A DNA stretch of 64,000 nt. Source: Microbacterium marinum. GTDB lineage: Bacteria; Actinomycetota; Actinomycetes; Actinomycetales; Microbacteriaceae. This document shows, one piece after another, positions 22,247 to 32,658 of this stretch. The stretch covers positions 2,294,001-2,358,000 of the forward strand of contig NZ_JACHMD010000001.1 in the NCBI RefSeq assembly GCF_014204835.1. Reading direction: 5' to 3'. A program made the position numbers and the translations under genes. The notes beneath the pieces are model-generated. The model searched no databases. It had not been told where the DNA came from and saw only the letters and a list, made by a program, of their open reading frames with translations. The stretch's first letter is position 1. The number at the start of each line of letters is the position of its first letter.

Positions 22247-22873
22247 CTAGAGCAGGCCGGCCGTCTTCTCGCGAGCGGCGTCGAGACGCTGCGCGACGTT
22301 CTGCCAGTTCGCGATGTTCCACGCGGCCTTGACGTAGTCGGCCTTGACGTTGAGGTAGTCCAGGTAGAAGGCGTGCTCCCACATGTCCAGCTGGAAGATC
22401 GGGACCGTGCCCTGGGCGGTGTTCGACTGCTGGTCGAAAAGCTGCTGGATGATCAGCTGCTGTCCGATCGGGTCCCAGCTGAGGACGGCCCAGCCCGAGC
22501 CCTGGATGCCGGTCGCGGCGGCGGTGAAGTGCGCCTGGAACTTGTCGAAGCTGCCGAAGAACTCGTCGATCGCTGCGCGCAGCTCGCCCTCGGGCTCGCC
22601 GCCGCCACCCTGCGATGCGGGCGCGAGGTTGGTCCAGAAGATCGAGTGGTTGACGTGGCCGCCGAGGTTGAACGCGAGGTCCTTCTCGAGCTTGTTCACG
22701 TTCGCGAGGTTGCCGCTGTCACGGGCCTCGACGAGCTGCTCCAGAGCGGTGTTCGCGCCGGTGACGTACGCCTGGTGGTGCTTCGAGTGATGAAGCTCCA
22801 TGATCTTTCCGCTGATGCTCGGCTCGAGCGCGGAGTAGTCGTACGGGAGTTCGGGCAACGTGTACTTCGCCAT
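22247..22873 (-). CDS. sodA: Superoxide dismutase, Mn/Fe family
   Basis: Cytosolic Mn- or Fe-dependent superoxide dismutase. The 208-residue protein begins YTLPELPYDYSALEP and carries the metal ligands in HHSKHHQAYV (second His group), GGHVNHSIFW, and DMWEHAFYLDY (Asp and His). The GSGWAVLSWDP region is usual for the family. Metal choice cannot be fixed by eye, though Gln in QQLIIQQLFDQQ-like context suggests Mn or cambialistic use. Shine-Dalgarno GGAAGAGG is 2-3 nt before the ATG. A stable hairpin lies in its leader. Confidence 0.96.
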   Translation of the reverse strand: MAKYTLPELPYDYSALEPSISGKIMELHHSKHHQAYVTGANTALEQLVEARDSGNLANVNKLEKDLAFNLGGHVNHSIFWTNLAPASQGGGGEPEGELRAAIDEFFGSFDKFQAHFTAAATGIQGSGWAVLSWDPIGQQLIIQQLFDQQSNTAQGTVPIFQLDMWEHAFYLDYLNVKADYVKAAWNIANWQNVAQRLDAAREKTAGLL

Positions 22874-22893
22874 GTCCTCTTCCTTCGGTTGGT

Positions 22894-22911
22894 GCCGCGC
22901 CGAAGCGCGGC
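22894..22911 (-). promoter_or_regulatory. UUCG-capped hairpin in the sodA leader
   Basis: On the minus strand GCCGCGC-TTCG-GCGCGGC forms a perfect 7-bp stem closed by C-UUCG-G, a very stable tetraloop. It sits 20 nt before the sodA ATG, just upstream of the Shine-Dalgarno. A -10-like TAGGAT is at about 22922-22927. It could protect the mRNA 5' end or restrict whiA read-through. Confidence 0.5.
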
Positions 22912-22984
22912 TGATCGGATTCATCCTATTGAGGGCCAACCGCCCGGGCACCCCGTTGCTTCCCGAGAAGAAGGAATGTAACGC

Positions 22985-23962
22985 TCAGTCCTCGAGCCCG
23001 GCGGGGACCGCGGACTCGGTGTCGGGCACGCCGTCCTGCGCGGCCTTCTTGTCCGCCATCGCCAGCAGTCGCCGGATCCGTCCCGCTACGGCATCCTTCG
23101 TCAGAGGCGGGTCGGCGTGATGACCGAGTTCGTCGAGGCTCGCATCGCGGTGCGCGAGGCGCAGATCACCGGCCTGCTTGAGGTGGTCGGGCACCGTGTC
23201 ACCGAGGATCTCCAGCGCGCGCTCCACGCGAGCACACGCGGCGACGGCGGCCTGAGCGGAACGGCGGAGGTTCGCATCGTCGAAGTTGACGAGGCGGTTC
23301 ACGCCGGCGCGCACCTCACGTCGTTGCCTCATCTCCTCCCACGCCGCTGCCGTCTTCTGGGCACCCATCACCAGCAGCGCCGTCCGGATCGCTTCACCGT
23401 CGCGAACGACGACGCGCGGGATGCCGCGCACCTCGCGAGCCTTGGCGGCGATGCCGAGGCGGTGTGCCGCACCGACGAGGGCCATGGCGGCCTCACCGGA
23501 GGGGCAGGCCACCTCGAGCGCCGCGGATCGGCCCGGGTCGGTCAGGGTTCCCGCGGCCAGGAAGGCGCCCCGCCACACGGCGGCGAGATCGGGACGCGCG
23601 CCGGTCGTGATCTTGTTCGGAAGACCGCGCACCGGACGGCGACGGGGGTCGAGCAGCCCGGTCTGCCGGGCGAGCGTCTCGCCGCCCTCGATGACCCGGA
23701 CGGCGAAGTGGTTGCCGGTGCGTCCCCCGGAGGCCTGCACGTGGGCGAGCTCGGGCCGAACGCCGTAGATCTCCATGAGATCCCGCGCCACGCGGCGGGC
23801 GAGGACGTCGGTCTCGAGCTCCGCCTCGACGGCAACCCGACCTGCGATGGAGTGCAGTCCGCCCGAGAAGCGGAGGATCGTCGTCAGTTCGGCCACCCGA
23901 GCGGTGGGTCGAGGGTCCCGAACCGAGGTCAACTCCGTCTTCACGTCAGCAGTCAGGGGCAC
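22985..23962 (-). CDS. whiA: DNA-binding protein WhiA
   Basis: Conserved Gram-positive regulator; in Streptomyces it activates sporulation septation genes with WhiB, and in non-sporulating species it affects cell division. The 325-residue protein has the degenerate LAGLIDADG homing-endonuclease-like N-terminal domain ([15 protein letters not shown] near residue 25; [17 protein letters not shown] near 129) and a C-terminal helix-turn-helix ([20 protein letters not shown] near 275). The start is GTG with GAAGGA upstream. The usual neighbours rapZ and uvrC follow in the expected order. Confidence 0.96.
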   Translation of the reverse strand: MPLTADVKTELTSVRDPRPTARVAELTTILRFSGGLHSIAGRVAVEAELETDVLARRVARDLMEIYGVRPELAHVQASGGRTGNHFAVRVIEGGETLARQTGLLDPRRRPVRGLPNKITTGARPDLAAVWRGAFLAAGTLTDPGRSAALEVACPSGEAAMALVGAAHRLGIAAKAREVRGIPRVVVRDGEAIRTALLVMGAQKTAAAWEEMRQRREVRAGVNRLVNFDDANLRRSAQAAVAACARVERALEILGDTVPDHLKQAGDLRLAHRDASLDELGHHADPPLTKDAVAGRIRRLLAMADKKAAQDGVPDTESAVPAGLED

Positions 23963-24003
23963 GTCGATCCTTCGGGAGAGGCGGTCGGGGACAAAGGATC
24001 AGC

Positions 24004-24879
24004 TTACTCGCGACCGAGGTCGCGGTGCGTGACCCGGACCGCCACCCCGTGCTCCGACGTCAGCCGATCCGCGAGCTCCAGCGAGGTGACCACGGATCGA
24101 TGCTTGCCGCCCGTGCAGCCGATGGCGACAACGGAGTGACGCTTGTTCTCCCGCTGATAGCCCTGCAGGACCGGGCGGAGTGCAGCGGCGTACGCGTCGA
24201 TGAACTCGACGGCGCCCTCCTGCCCGAGGACGAACTCCCGCACAGCCTCGTCCTCACCCGTCAGGGCACGGAGATCGGGCTCCCAGTAGGGGTTCGGCAG
24301 GAACCGCATGTCCGCGACGAGATCGACGTCGGGCGGCAGGCCGTACTTGAAACCGAAGCTCATCACTGTGACGGTGTGGCGCGCATCGCCCGCTTCGCTG
24401 AAGTGGTCGACGATACGGCTGGCGAGCTGGTGGATGTTGAGGCTGCTGGTGTCCACGATCAGATCCGCAGCCTCGCGGATCGACGCGACCCGCTCCCGTT
24501 CCCGGCGGATGCCGTCGAGGATCGTGCCCTCGCCCTGAAGGGGGTGCGGGCGGCGCACGGCTTCGAAACGGCGGACGAGCACGTCGTCCGCGGCATCCAG
24601 GAACAACACCCGGAGCTGGCGGCCGCCGCGGAGCGCCCGGGTGACGGCGGGCAGCTCACCGAAGAGCTGACGGCCTCGCACGTCGACCACGGCGGCGACC
24701 TTCGGAAGGGCGTCCGCGGCGAGCGCCGTGAGATCGAGCAGCGGCTTCAGCATCTGCGGAGGCAGATTGTCGACGACGTACCAGTCGAGGTCCTCCAGCG
24801 CGTTCGCGGCCGTGGTCCGTCCGGCCCCGGACATGCCCGTGACGATCAGGATCTCTCCTGGCGTCTGCCCGTCGGTCAC
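24004..24879 (-). CDS. rapZ: RNase adapter protein RapZ / nucleotide-binding protein
   Basis: P-loop protein of the RapZ (YvcJ) family. In E. coli it guides RNase E to a small RNA controlling GlmS; in actinobacteria its role is not settled. About 291 residues: P-loop GMSGAGRTT near residue 15 (Arg in place of the usual Lys, which is normal in actinobacterial members), [11 protein letters not shown] near residue 33, [20 protein letters not shown], and the C-terminal [11 protein letters not shown] chose the GTG at 24879 because AGGGG lies 8 nt before it; a TTG three codons upstream has the same purine stretch at zero spacing. Confidence 0.94.
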   Translation of the reverse strand: MTDGQTPGEILIVTGMSGAGRTTAANALEDLDWYVVDNLPPQMLKPLLDLTALAADALPKVAAVVDVRGRQLFGELPAVTRALRGGRQLRVLFLDAADDVLVRRFEAVRRPHPLQGEGTILDGIRRERERVASIREAADLIVDTSSLNIHQLASRIVDHFSEAGDARHTVTVMSFGFKYGLPPDVDLVADMRFLPNPYWEPDLRALTGEDEAVREFVLGQEGAVEFIDAYAAALRPVLQGYQRENKRHSVVAIGCTGGKHRSVVTSLELADRLTSEHGVAVRVTHRDLGRE

Positions 24880-24913
24880 CGTGATCAACCCCTGTCCGCG
24901 TCGGGTCTCCAGC

Positions 24914-26833
24914 CTAGCGATCTTCGCCGTCGGCCACCGAACCCGATGAGAGATGGGCGAACACGCTCTCGGCCAATCGCGGGCCGATGCCCGGGAGCTC
25001 CTGGATCTGCTCCACCGTCGCGCCGCGCAGCGCGCTCACCGATCCGAAATGCCGGAGCAACGCCTTGATGCGCGCGTCGCCCAGTCCGGGGACCTCCGAC
25101 AAGACGGTGCTGATGTCGCGACGGCGCTTCTTTCGCTGGTGGGTGATCGCGAAGCGGTGGGCTTCGTCGCGGAGTCGCTGCAGGAGGTACAGGGCCTCGG
25201 ACGTGCGCGGGAGGATCACGGGGAAGTCCTCCCCCGGCAGCCAGACCTCCTCGAGACGCTTGGCGATGCCGCACAGGGCGATCTCGGTGTGCCCACTGTC
25301 GCGCAGTGCGCGTGCCGCCGCCTCCACCTGGGGCTTTCCACCGTCGACGAGGAGCAGCTGCGGACGGTACGCGAACCGGGGCTTGCGCCGCGTGGTGTCC
25401 ACGTCACCTTCGGCCGTCGGATCGATGCGCTCCTGCTCGGCCTCATCGCGGTCGACGTGAGCGAGCCGGCGCATCAGGACCTGGTACATCGAGTCCGTGT
25501 CGTCGGTGGTCTCCGTGACGGAGAACGACCGGTACTGGTCCTTTCGCGGCAGGCCGTCCTCGAAGACGACCATCGAGGCGACGACGTTCGTCCCCCCGAG
25601 GTGGGAGACGTCGAAGCACTCGATTCGCAGCGGCGCCTCGTCGAGCTCCAGCGCCTCCTGCAGATCTGTCAGTGCCTTCGTCCGCGACGTGTAGTCGCTC
25701 GAGCGCCGCGTCTTGTGCAGCATGAGCGCCTGCTGCGCGTTGATCGTCGCCGTCCGCATCAGATCGGCCTTCTGGCCGCGCTGAGCCACCTGCAGGGTGA
25801 CCTTCTTGCCCCGGCGGGCCTGGAGCCACTGCTCCAGCTCGGCCGCATCCTCGGGGAGTGTGGGCACCAGCACCTGTCGGGGGACGTCGTCGGGCGCCGC
25901 GTCACCGTAGGCGCGCTGCAGCAGCTGGTCCACGAGTTCGGCGCCGGTGATGTCCAGCTCCTTGTCGATCGTGGCCGCGCGGACCCCGCGGACCCGCCCC
26001 CCGCGCACCACGAAATGCTGCACCGCAGCGAACAGCTCGTCCTCGGCGACGCCGAACAGATCGGCATCCGTGTCCTCGCTCAACACGAGCGCGCTGCGAT
26101 TCAACACGGCATCCATCGCCTGGAGCTTGTCGCGGTATCCGGCGGCAGCCTCGTAGTCCATCGCCGCGGCCGCCTCGCGCATGCGAGCGGCAAGGGTCTT
26201 CGTGAACCGCTTGTCGCCCCCCGACATGAAGGCGATGAAATCGTCGACGATCGCGCGGTGCTCCTCGATCGTCACCTTCATCGAGCAGGGGCCGCCGCAC
26301 CGGCCGATCTGGCCGGGGAAACACGGTCGCCCCGACGCCATCGCCTTCTTGTACGACGAATCGCTGCAGGTGCGGATCGGGAACACCTTGATGAGCTGAT
26401 CGATCGTGTCGTGGACGGCCCACACCTTCGGGAAGGGCCCGAAGTACTTCGCGCCCTTGATCCGACGGTTGCGCGTCACGATCACGCGGGGGGCTTCGTC
26501 CGCGAGCGTGATGGCCATGTACGGGTAGGACTTGTCGTCCTTGTAACGCACGTTGAACGGCGGCGAGTACTCCTGGATCCAGGTGTACTCGAGCTGCAGC
26601 GAGTCGACGTCGGTCTTCACGACCGTCCATTCGACGCTCGCCGCCGTCGTCACCATGCGCCGGGTCCGCTCGTGGAGCGTGTGAAGCGGTGCGAAGTAGT
26701 TGGACAGCCGCGCCCGAAGGTTCTTGGCCTTGCCGACGTAGAGGATCCTGCCGTCGGCGTCTCGGAACCGATAGACGCCGGGATTGGTGGGGATCTCCCC
26801 CGGTTTCGGCTTGTAGGGCAGAGCGGATGCCAC
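24914..26833 (-). CDS. uvrC: Excinuclease ABC subunit C
   Basis: Nuclease that makes both incisions in UvrABC nucleotide excision repair. It is 639 residues with a GIY-YIG domain at the N-terminus ([20 protein letters not shown] near 16-35), a Cys-containing central region ([17 protein letters not shown]), a UVR motif near residue 210, the RNase H-like C-terminal nuclease domain ([24 protein letters not shown]) and tandem helix-hairpin-helix motifs at the end ([31 protein letters not shown]). The GTG start lies 1 nt past the uvrA stop, so the genes are coupled; a longer upstream reading is antisense-like and rejected. Confidence 0.97.
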   Translation of the reverse strand: MASALPYKPKPGEIPTNPGVYRFRDADGRILYVGKAKNLRARLSNYFAPLHTLHERTRRMVTTAASVEWTVVKTDVDSLQLEYTWIQEYSPPFNVRYKDDKSYPYMAITLADEAPRVIVTRNRRIKGAKYFGPFPKVWAVHDTIDQLIKVFPIRTCSDSSYKKAMASGRPCFPGQIGRCGGPCSMKVTIEEHRAIVDDFIAFMSGGDKRFTKTLAARMREAAAAMDYEAAAGYRDKLQAMDAVLNRSALVLSEDTDADLFGVAEDELFAAVQHFVVRGGRVRGVRAATIDKELDITGAELVDQLLQRAYGDAAPDDVPRQVLVPTLPEDAAELEQWLQARRGKKVTLQVAQRGQKADLMRTATINAQQALMLHKTRRSSDYTSRTKALTDLQEALELDEAPLRIECFDVSHLGGTNVVASMVVFEDGLPRKDQYRSFSVTETTDDTDSMYQVLMRRLAHVDRDEAEQERIDPTAEGDVDTTRRKPRFAYRPQLLLVDGGKPQVEAAARALRDSGHTEIALCGIAKRLEEVWLPGEDFPVILPRTSEALYLLQRLRDEAHRFAITHQRKKRRRDISTVLSEVPGLGDARIKALLRHFGSVSALRGATVEQIQELPGIGPRLAESVFAHLSSGSVADGEDR

Positions 26834-26834
26834 G

Positions 26835-29720
26835 TCAGCCCGCCTTGCGTGCGGGTGCCACTTCCAGGATCTCGGCGAGGAACTGGCCGGTGTGGCTCTC
26901 GGGCACCGCGGCGATCTGCTCGGGGGTTCCCGTCGCGAGGACGGTTCCACCGCCGGAGCCGCCCTCCGGGCCCAGGTCGATCACCCAGTCGGACGACTTG
27001 ATCACGTCGAGGTTGTGCTCGATGACCAGCACCGTGTTGCCCTTGTCGACGAGGCTGTTCAGCACGTCCAGCAGGCGCTGGACGTCTTCGAAGTGCAGAC
27101 CGGTGGTGGGCTCGTCGAGCACGTAGATCGTGCGACCGTTGGACCGGCGCTGCAGCTCCGTCGCGAGCTTGACACGCTGGGCCTCACCACCGGACAGGGT
27201 CGTCGCCGACTGCCCGAGCCGCACGTAGCCGAGGCCGACGTCGACGAGGGTCTTCAGGTAACGGTGGATCGCGGTGATCGGCTCGAAGAATTCGGCCGCC
27301 TCGGAGATCGGCATCCCGAGGACCTCGGCGATGTTCTTGCCCTTGTAGTGCACGGCGAGAGTGTCGCGGTTGTAGCGCTGGCCGTGGCACACCTCGCAGT
27401 CGACGTAGACGTCGGGGAGGAAGTTCATCTCGATCTTGATCGTGCCGTCGCCGGAGCATGCCTCGCAGCGGCCGCCCTTGATGTTGAAGCTGAAGCGCCC
27501 CGGCTGGTAGCCGCGCGCCTTCGCCTCGGGGGTCTCGGCGAACAGCGACCGGATCCGATCGAACACGCCGGTGTACGTCGCCGGGTTCGAGCGCGGCGTG
27601 CGGCCGATGGGCGCCTGGTCGACGTGAACCACCTTGTCGAGGTTCTCGAGTCCGGTGACGCGCGTGTGCTTGCCCGCGACTCGACGCGCGCCGTTGAGCT
27701 TGGTCGCCAGCACCTCGTAGAGGATGCCGTTCACCAGAGACGACTTGCCCGATCCGCTGACGCCGGTGACGGAGGTCAGGACGCCGAGGGGGAAGTCGAC
27801 GGTGACGTTCTTGAGGTTGTTCTCGCGGGCCCCCACGACGCGAACCTGCCGGCCCTTGTCGACCTTGCGCCGCTTCTTGGGCATGGTGATCGCACGTCGA
27901 CCGCTGAGGTACGCGCCGGTGATCGAGTCCTCATCCGTCAGCAGCTGCTCGACCGGACCCGAGTGGATCACGTTGCCGCCCTCGACGCCGGCGCGCGGGC
28001 CGATGTCGACGACCCAGTCGGAGGCGTGGATCGTCTCCTCGTCGTGTTCGACGACGACGAGCGTGTTGCCCAGGTTCTTCAGACGGACGAGGGTCTCGAT
28101 GAGGCGGCGGTTGTCGCGCTGGTGGAGTCCGATGGACGGCTCGTCGAGCACGTACAGGACGCCGGTGAGGCCCGATCCGATCTGGGTGGCCAGTCGGATG
28201 CGCTGCGCCTCGCCGCCCGAGAGCGATCCCGCGGCGCGACTCAGGCTGAGGTAGTTGAGACCGACCTGGATGAGGAAGTCGAGACGGGCACGGATCTCAC
28301 GGAGCACCGCTGCCGCGATCGTGGCCTCGCGGTCGGTGAGCTGCAGTTCCGCGAAGTAGGTCTGCGCCTCGCCGAGGGAGAGCCGCGAGGCGTCGGCGAT
28401 CGAGTGACCGTGCACGAGGACGGAGAGGACCTCGGGCTTCAGTCGGTCGCCGTCGCAGACGGGGCACGGCACCTCTCGCAGGAACTCCGACCACCGCTGC
28501 CGCTGGGTGTCGCTCTCGGCCTGCGTGAACTGTCGCTCGATGTACGGGATAACTCCTTCGAACCCCGAGGCGTACCGCATCTCACGGCCGTAGCGGTTCT
28601 TCCACTTCACTGTGACCTTGTAGTTCTCGCCTGCCAGGACGGCGTTCTGCACGTCCTCGTCGAGATCCTTCCAGGGCGTGTCGAGGGAGAATCCGAGGTC
28701 GTCCGCGAGGCCCACGAGCAGGCGCTCGTAGTACTGGAACAGCCCCTTGCCCTGAGTGGTCCACGGGATGATGACGCCTTCGGCGATCGAGAGCTCCTCG
28801 TCTCCGAGGAGGAGTTCGGTGTCGACGGACATCCGCGTGCCGAGTCCGGAGCAGGCGGGGCAGGCGCCGAAGGGCGCGTTGAACGAGAAGGTCCGCGGTT
28901 CTATCTCGGTGAGCTGGAGCGGGTGTCCGTTGGGGCACGCGAGCTTCTCGCTGTAGCTCTGCCAGGCCGCGTCGCCCTCCTCATCGACGAAGTTGACCTG
29001 CAGGATGCCGCCAGCCAGCCCGAGTGCGGTCTCGACGGAGTCGGTGACCCGGCTGAGGATGTCGGGGCTCGCCACCAGGCGGTCGACGACGACCGCGATG
29101 TCGTGCTTGTAGCTCTTCTTGAGGACGGGCGGCTCGGCGAGCTGTGCGACCTCACCGTCGACGATCGCGCGCGCGTACCCCTTTGCGGAGAGCTCCTTGA
29201 AGAGGTCGACGAATTCGCCCTTCTTCTGCGTGACGACGGGCGCGACGATCTGATAGCGCGTGCGTTCGGGCAGCTCCATGAGCTGATCGGCGATCTGCTG
29301 AACGGTCTGACGCTGGATCTGCTCTCCGCACTCCGGGCAGTGCGGGATGCCGATGCGCGCCCACAGCAGACGCATGTAGTCGTTGATCTCGGTGATCGTG
29401 CCGACTGTCGAGCGCGGGTTCCGGTTGGTCGACTTCTGGTCGATGGACACCGCCGGGCTCAGTCCCTCGATGAAGTCCACGTCAGGGCGGTCTACCTGGC
29501 CGAGGAACTGCCGCGCATAGGAGCTCAGCGATTCGATGTACCTGCGCTGCCCTTCCGCGAAGATCGTGTCGAATGCGAGGCTCGACTTCCCGGAGCCGGA
29601 CAGACCAGTGAAGACGACGAGGGAGTCACGCGGGATCTCGAGATCGACGTCCTTCAGATTGTGGACGCGAGCGCCGCGGACGCTGAGTTTCGAGGCGGAG
29701 GGAACGGGGACGATGGGCAC
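26835..29720 (-). CDS. uvrA: Excinuclease ABC subunit A
   Basis: Damage-recognition ATPase of nucleotide excision repair. The 961-residue protein has two ABC modules: Walker [15 protein letters not shown] near residue 39 and [13 protein letters not shown] near residue 655, with ABC signatures [14 protein letters not shown] and [14 protein letters not shown]. Zinc-finger cysteines appear in [17 protein letters not shown] and [15 protein letters not shown]. The GTG start lies 6 nt after TAGGAT and has no Shine-Dalgarno, so a leaderless mRNA is likely. I see no LexA/SOS box upstream. A 3.3-kb open antisense frame here is a codon-bias artefact. Confidence 0.98.
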   Translation of the reverse strand: MPIVPVPSASKLSVRGARVHNLKDVDLEIPRDSLVVFTGLSGSGKSSLAFDTIFAEGQRRYIESLSSYARQFLGQVDRPDVDFIEGLSPAVSIDQKSTNRNPRSTVGTITEINDYMRLLWARIGIPHCPECGEQIQRQTVQQIADQLMELPERTRYQIVAPVVTQKKGEFVDLFKELSAKGYARAIVDGEVAQLAEPPVLKKSYKHDIAVVVDRLVASPDILSRVTDSVETALGLAGGILQVNFVDEEGDAAWQSYSEKLACPNGHPLQLTEIEPRTFSFNAPFGACPACSGLGTRMSVDTELLLGDEELSIAEGVIIPWTTQGKGLFQYYERLLVGLADDLGFSLDTPWKDLDEDVQNAVLAGENYKVTVKWKNRYGREMRYASGFEGVIPYIERQFTQAESDTQRQRWSEFLREVPCPVCDGDRLKPEVLSVLVHGHSIADASRLSLGEAQTYFAELQLTDREATIAAAVLREIRARLDFLIQVGLNYLSLSRAAGSLSGGEAQRIRLATQIGSGLTGVLYVLDEPSIGLHQRDNRRLIETLVRLKNLGNTLVVVEHDEETIHASDWVVDIGPRAGVEGGNVIHSGPVEQLLTDEDSITGAYLSGRRAITMPKKRRKVDKGRQVRVVGARENNLKNVTVDFPLGVLTSVTGVSGSGKSSLVNGILYEVLATKLNGARRVAGKHTRVTGLENLDKVVHVDQAPIGRTPRSNPATYTGVFDRIRSLFAETPEAKARGYQPGRFSFNIKGGRCEACSGDGTIKIEMNFLPDVYVDCEVCHGQRYNRDTLAVHYKGKNIAEVLGMPISEAAEFFEPITAIHRYLKTLVDVGLGYVRLGQSATTLSGGEAQRVKLATELQRRSNGRTIYVLDEPTTGLHFEDVQRLLDVLNSLVDKGNTVLVIEHNLDVIKSSDWVIDLGPEGGSGGGTVLATGTPEQIAAVPESHTGQFLAEILEVAPARKAG

Positions 29721-29726
29721 CGGTCA

Positions 29727-29732
29727 ATCCTA
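29727..29732 (-). promoter_or_regulatory. -10-like TAGGAT, leaderless start of uvrA
   Basis: TAGGAT on the minus strand, then 6 nt (TGACCG), then the uvrA GTG. No Shine-Dalgarno is present, which supports transcription starting at the start codon. Confidence 0.5.
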
Positions 29733-29774
29733 GATTGGACCACCGACACCGGCTCCGGGCTTCGCTCGGAGCGA

Positions 29775-30224
29775 TCACTCCGCGACGTTCTCGTCGCTTC
29801 GACGTCCGGCGAACGGAGCCAGTCCGTCGCGGAGCCGTGCGACGTCCGCCGGATCCATCCCCACCCGACGCATGATCTCGCGCGGCACGGCGAGCGCGCG
29901 CTCGCGCAGCGCCGCACCCTCGTCCGTGAGCGTGATCTCGAGCACGCGCTCGTCGCTGCCCCGCCGTCGCCGGGCGACTCTGCCCTGCGCCTCGAGTCGC
30001 TTCACGGTCGGCGAGAGGGTCGCCGGCTCGACGGCGAGAGCCGCCGCCAATTCGCTGAGGGACTGCGGAGCCCGCTCCCACAGGGACAGCATCACCAGGT
30101 ACTGCGGATGCGTCAGCCCCAGCGGCTCCAGGACGGGCCGGTAGATCGACACCACGTTGCGCGCCGCGGTCACGATCGCGAAGCAGAGCTGGCTCTCGAG
30201 AGCGAGCGCGTGGTCATCGTCCAT
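29775..30224 (-). CDS. ohrR: MarR-family transcriptional regulator, OhrR type
   Basis: Winged-helix repressor of the OhrR branch of MarR, which senses organic peroxides through a reactive cysteine. The 149-residue protein has the OhrR-type N-terminus ESQLCFAIVTAARNV with C14, matching the peroxidatic Cys15 of Bacillus subtilis OhrR, then YRPVLEPLGLTHPQYLVML and the recognition-helix region LAAALAVEPATLSPTVKRLE. The ATG at 30224 is preferred over a GTG 4 codons upstream because the GGAGGTGGGG site is then at workable spacing. It is divergent from a small Cys/His-rich gene whose promoter holds a palindromic site. No ohr peroxidase gene is adjacent. The symbol is by subfamily. Confidence 0.87.
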   Translation of the reverse strand: MDDDHALALESQLCFAIVTAARNVVSIYRPVLEPLGLTHPQYLVMLSLWERAPQSLSELAAALAVEPATLSPTVKRLEAQGRVARRRRGSDERVLEITLTDEGAALRERALAVPREIMRRVGMDPADVARLRDGLAPFAGRRSDENVAE

Positions 30225-30247
30225 GCGTAACCCCACCTCCCCTAATA

Positions 30248-30261
30248 CTTAGTACACTAAG
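30248..30261. promoter_or_regulatory. Palindromic operator CTTAGT-AC-ACTAAG, probably for OhrR/MarR
   Basis: A perfect 6-bp inverted repeat with a 2-nt centre in the 40-nt gap between the OhrR gene and the divergent small gene. The hexamer TACACT (30253-30258) inside it lies 6 nt before the ATG at 30265, exactly where the -10 of a leaderless transcript would be. A bound repressor would block that promoter and probably its own. Confidence 0.65.
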
Positions 30262-30264
30262 CAT

Positions 30265-30501
30265 ATGTCGAAACGAGACCCCGAGCGCCCGCCGTTCCGG
30301 GAACGGGTGCGTGCCGCGGGCGGTTGGTACAGCTACTGGAACAGTCGCCTCATCCGTTACGCGGGGCCGGCCTCTGTGGGACCGTACGAGACCGAACCGG
30401 AGCCGATCCGGACGGAGCGCGCCTGCCCCCTGTGCGGTCGGCCGATGTCGGAGCACACCTTCGACCGGTCCGGCGAGCGCCCCCTCATGCACTGCCCCTG
30501 A
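30265..30501 (+). CDS. Small Cys/His-rich protein of unknown function
   Basis: A 78-residue protein I do not recognise. The N-terminal half is basic and aromatic (WYSYWNSRLIRY near residues 21-32). The C-terminal end has C54-x2-C57, H64, H76 and C77, enough ligands for one zinc ribbon or a redox-active site. There is no Shine-Dalgarno; TACACT ends 6 nt before the ATG, so it is probably leaderless and controlled by the palindrome overlapping that hexamer. Its divergence from an OhrR-type repressor suggests induction by organic peroxide, which is inference. It converges with uvrB. Confidence 0.72.
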   Translation: MSKRDPERPPFRERVRAAGGWYSYWNSRLIRYAGPASVGPYETEPEPIRTERACPLCGRPMSEHTFDRSGERPLMHCP

Positions 30502-30515
30502 GGTCTCACCTCAGG
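30497..30515. terminator. Short hairpin spanning both convergent stop codons
   Basis: CCTGAGGT (30497-30504) pairs perfectly with ACCTCAGG (30508-30515) around a CTC loop. It includes the TGA of the small Cys/His gene and the TGA of uvrB on the other strand. An 8-bp stem without U-run; likely a compact bidirectional terminator. Confidence 0.45.
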
Positions 30516-32592
30516 CGTGGCCCGCGCGCTCCATCGCCCGGAGCTCCTTCTTCAGATCCTGCACCTCGTCCCGCAGGCGGCCCGCCAGCTCGAACTTGAG
30601 TTCATCGGCCGCCGCGAGCATCTGCCGCGTGAGGTCTTCGATCGTCGCTTCGAGCTGATTGGCGCCCTCTGCCGCGATGCCCTCCCGACGGAGCTGAGGC
30701 GTCGGGCTCTTCCCCTTGCCGGACTTCGTCTTGCTCGCCCCGCGACTGTTCATCATGTCGCGCGTGTCCGTCGCCTCGCGAGCGAGGGCGTCGGTGATGT
30801 CGGCGATCTTCTTCCGCAGCGGTTGCGGATCGATCCCGTTCTCCAGGTTGTAGGCGATCTGCTTCTCGCGACGCCGTTCGGTCTCCTCGATCGCCGCCGC
30901 CATCGAGTCCGTCATCTTGTCGGCGTACATGTGCACCTGCCCCGACACGTTTCGCGCGGCACGCCCGATGGTCTGGATGAGGGAGGTGCCTGACCGCAGG
31001 AACCCTTCCTTATCGGCATCCAGGATCGCCACGAGCGACACCTCGGGGAGGTCGAGACCCTCGCGGAGGAGGTTGATGCCGACCAGGACGTCGTACACAC
31101 CCTGGCGGAGCTCCGTCAGCAACTCGACGCGACGCAGTGTGTCGACGTCGGAGTGGAGGTAGCGCACGCGTACGCCGTGCTCGCCGAGGAAGTCCGTGAG
31201 CTCCTCGGCCATCTTCTTGGTGAGGGTCGTCACGAGCACGCGTTCATCGCGCTCGACGCGGACACGGATCTCTTCGAGGAGATCGTCGATCTGACCCTTC
31301 GACGGCTTGACGATGATCTCGGGGTCGATCAGGCCGGTGGGGCGGATGATCTGCTCGACGACACCATCGGCGATGCCCATCTCATACCGACCGGGGGTCG
31401 CCGAGAGGTAGACCGTCTGACCGACGCGCTGCTTGAACTCGTCGAAGCGCAGCGGCCGGTTGTCCATCGCGCTCGGGAGGCGGAAGCCGTGATCGACGAG
31501 GGTGCGCTTGCGCGAGGCGTCACCCTCATACATCGCGCCGATCTGCGGCACGGTCACGTGCGACTCGTCGATGACCAGAAGGAAGTCGTCGGGGAAGAAG
31601 TCGAGCAGGGTGTGCGGGGCCTCCCCCGGCATCCGCCCGTCGAGGTGCCGCGAATAGTTCTCGATGCCCGAGCAGAAACCGAGCTGCTGCAGCATCTCGA
31701 GGTCGAAGGTCGTCCGCATCCGCAGGCGCTGGGCCTCGAGGAGCTTGCCCTGCGATTCGAACTCCTTCAGCCGCTCATCGAGCTCGTGCTCGATCGTCTT
31801 GATCGCGCGCTGCACCGTCTCGGTGCCCGCGACGTAGTGGGATGCCGGGAAGATCGGCACGCTCTCGAGTTTCTGCACGACGTCACCCGTGAGCGGGTGG
31901 AGCATGTACAGCGCCTCGATCTCGTCGCCGAACAGTTCGATGCGGACCGCGTACTCCTCGTACACCGGGATGATCTCGATCGTGTCGCCGCGCACGCGGA
32001 AGTTGCCGCGGGAGAAGTCCACGTCGTTGCGGTTGTACTGCATCGCGATGAACTTGCGGATCAGGGCGTCGCGGTCGTACCGCTCCCCCACCTGCAGGGC
32101 GACCATGGCCCGGAGGTACTCCTCCGGAGCGCCGAGACCGTAGATGCACGAAACGGTCGAGACCACCACGACGTCACGCCGGCTGAGCAGGGAGTTGGTG
32201 GTGGAGTGCCGGAGCCGCTCCACCTCGGCGTTGATGGAGGAGTCCTTCTCGATGAAGGTGTCCGTCTGCGGGACGTACGCCTCGGGCTGGTAGTAGTCGT
32301 AGTAGCTGACGAAGTACTCGACGGCGTTCTCGGGCAGGAGATCACGGAACTCGTTGGCCAGCTGCGCGGCGAGGGTCTTGTTGTGCGCCATCACGAGCGT
32401 GGGGCGCTGCACCTGCTCGATCAGCCAGGCGGTCGTCGCGGACTTGCCGGTACCGGTCGCACCCAGCAGCACGACGTCGGTCTCGCCGGCGTTGATGCGC
32501 GCCGCAAGGTCGGCGATCGCCTGCGGCTGGTCGCCGCTGGGCATGTATTCGCTGATGACCTCGAACGGCCGAACGGAACGCGTGGTCTGCAT
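30511..32592 (-). CDS. uvrB: Excinuclease ABC subunit B
   Basis: Helicase-like subunit of nucleotide excision repair that verifies damage and loads UvrC. The 693-residue protein has Walker [14 protein letters not shown] near residue 45, the beta-hairpin region [20 protein letters not shown] near residue 97, DESHVTVPQ (Walker B) near 342, helicase motif [11 protein letters not shown] near 545, and a C-terminal UVR motif ([18 protein letters not shown]) that binds UvrC. The ATG lies 6 nt after TACGCT; the intervening GGAGGG touches the ATG and is too close for a normal Shine-Dalgarno, so a leaderless mRNA is likely. Confidence 0.98.
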   Translation of the reverse strand: MQTTRSVRPFEVISEYMPSGDQPQAIADLAARINAGETDVVLLGATGTGKSATTAWLIEQVQRPTLVMAHNKTLAAQLANEFRDLLPENAVEYFVSYYDYYQPEAYVPQTDTFIEKDSSINAEVERLRHSTTNSLLSRRDVVVVSTVSCIYGLGAPEEYLRAMVALQVGERYDRDALIRKFIAMQYNRNDVDFSRGNFRVRGDTIEIIPVYEEYAVRIELFGDEIEALYMLHPLTGDVVQKLESVPIFPASHYVAGTETVQRAIKTIEHELDERLKEFESQGKLLEAQRLRMRTTFDLEMLQQLGFCSGIENYSRHLDGRMPGEAPHTLLDFFPDDFLLVIDESHVTVPQIGAMYEGDASRKRTLVDHGFRLPSAMDNRPLRFDEFKQRVGQTVYLSATPGRYEMGIADGVVEQIIRPTGLIDPEIIVKPSKGQIDDLLEEIRVRVERDERVLVTTLTKKMAEELTDFLGEHGVRVRYLHSDVDTLRRVELLTELRQGVYDVLVGINLLREGLDLPEVSLVAILDADKEGFLRSGTSLIQTIGRAARNVSGQVHMYADKMTDSMAAAIEETERRREKQIAYNLENGIDPQPLRKKIADITDALAREATDTRDMMNSRGASKTKSGKGKSPTPQLRREGIAAEGANQLEATIEDLTRQMLAAADELKFELAGRLRDEVQDLKKELRAMERAGHA

Positions 32593-32598
32593 CCCTCC

Positions 32599-32604
32599 AG
32601 CGTA
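32599..32604 (-). promoter_or_regulatory. -10-like TACGCT, leaderless start of uvrB
   Basis: TACGCT-GGAGGG-ATG on the minus strand. hisD has nearly the same arrangement (TAACCT-GGAGGG-ATG). No LexA box with two half-sites was found upstream, only a single CGAAC. Confidence 0.45.
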
Positions 32605-32658
32605 GGCGCGGCCTCCGACATCGGATCCGCCGTTCGCCGTCGGCGAGCGTCGCGCGGA

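Noticed and set aside
24835..24865. Loss of the Walker A lysine in RapZ (GMSGAGRTT)
   Set aside because: Arg at this place is, as far as I know, common in actinobacterial RapZ proteins, so it is not a defect of this copy.
27575..27600. TTCGAG-type T-loop-like sequence as a tRNA trace
   Set aside because: It is inside uvrA coding sequence and has no cloverleaf around it. No tRNA could be built anywhere in the window by eye.
26892..30230. A 3.3-kb open frame on the plus strand, antisense to uvrA and the OhrR gene
   Set aside because: It is a shadow of uvrA codon bias in GC-rich DNA. The translation is rich in Arg, Val, Asp and Leu with no domain, signal or ribosome-binding site, while uvrA on the other strand has all its motifs.
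32605..32658. Possible SOS (LexA) box upstream of uvrB
   Set aside because: Only a single CGAAC half-site is present; the second GTTCG half at the right spacing is missing. None was found before uvrA either.
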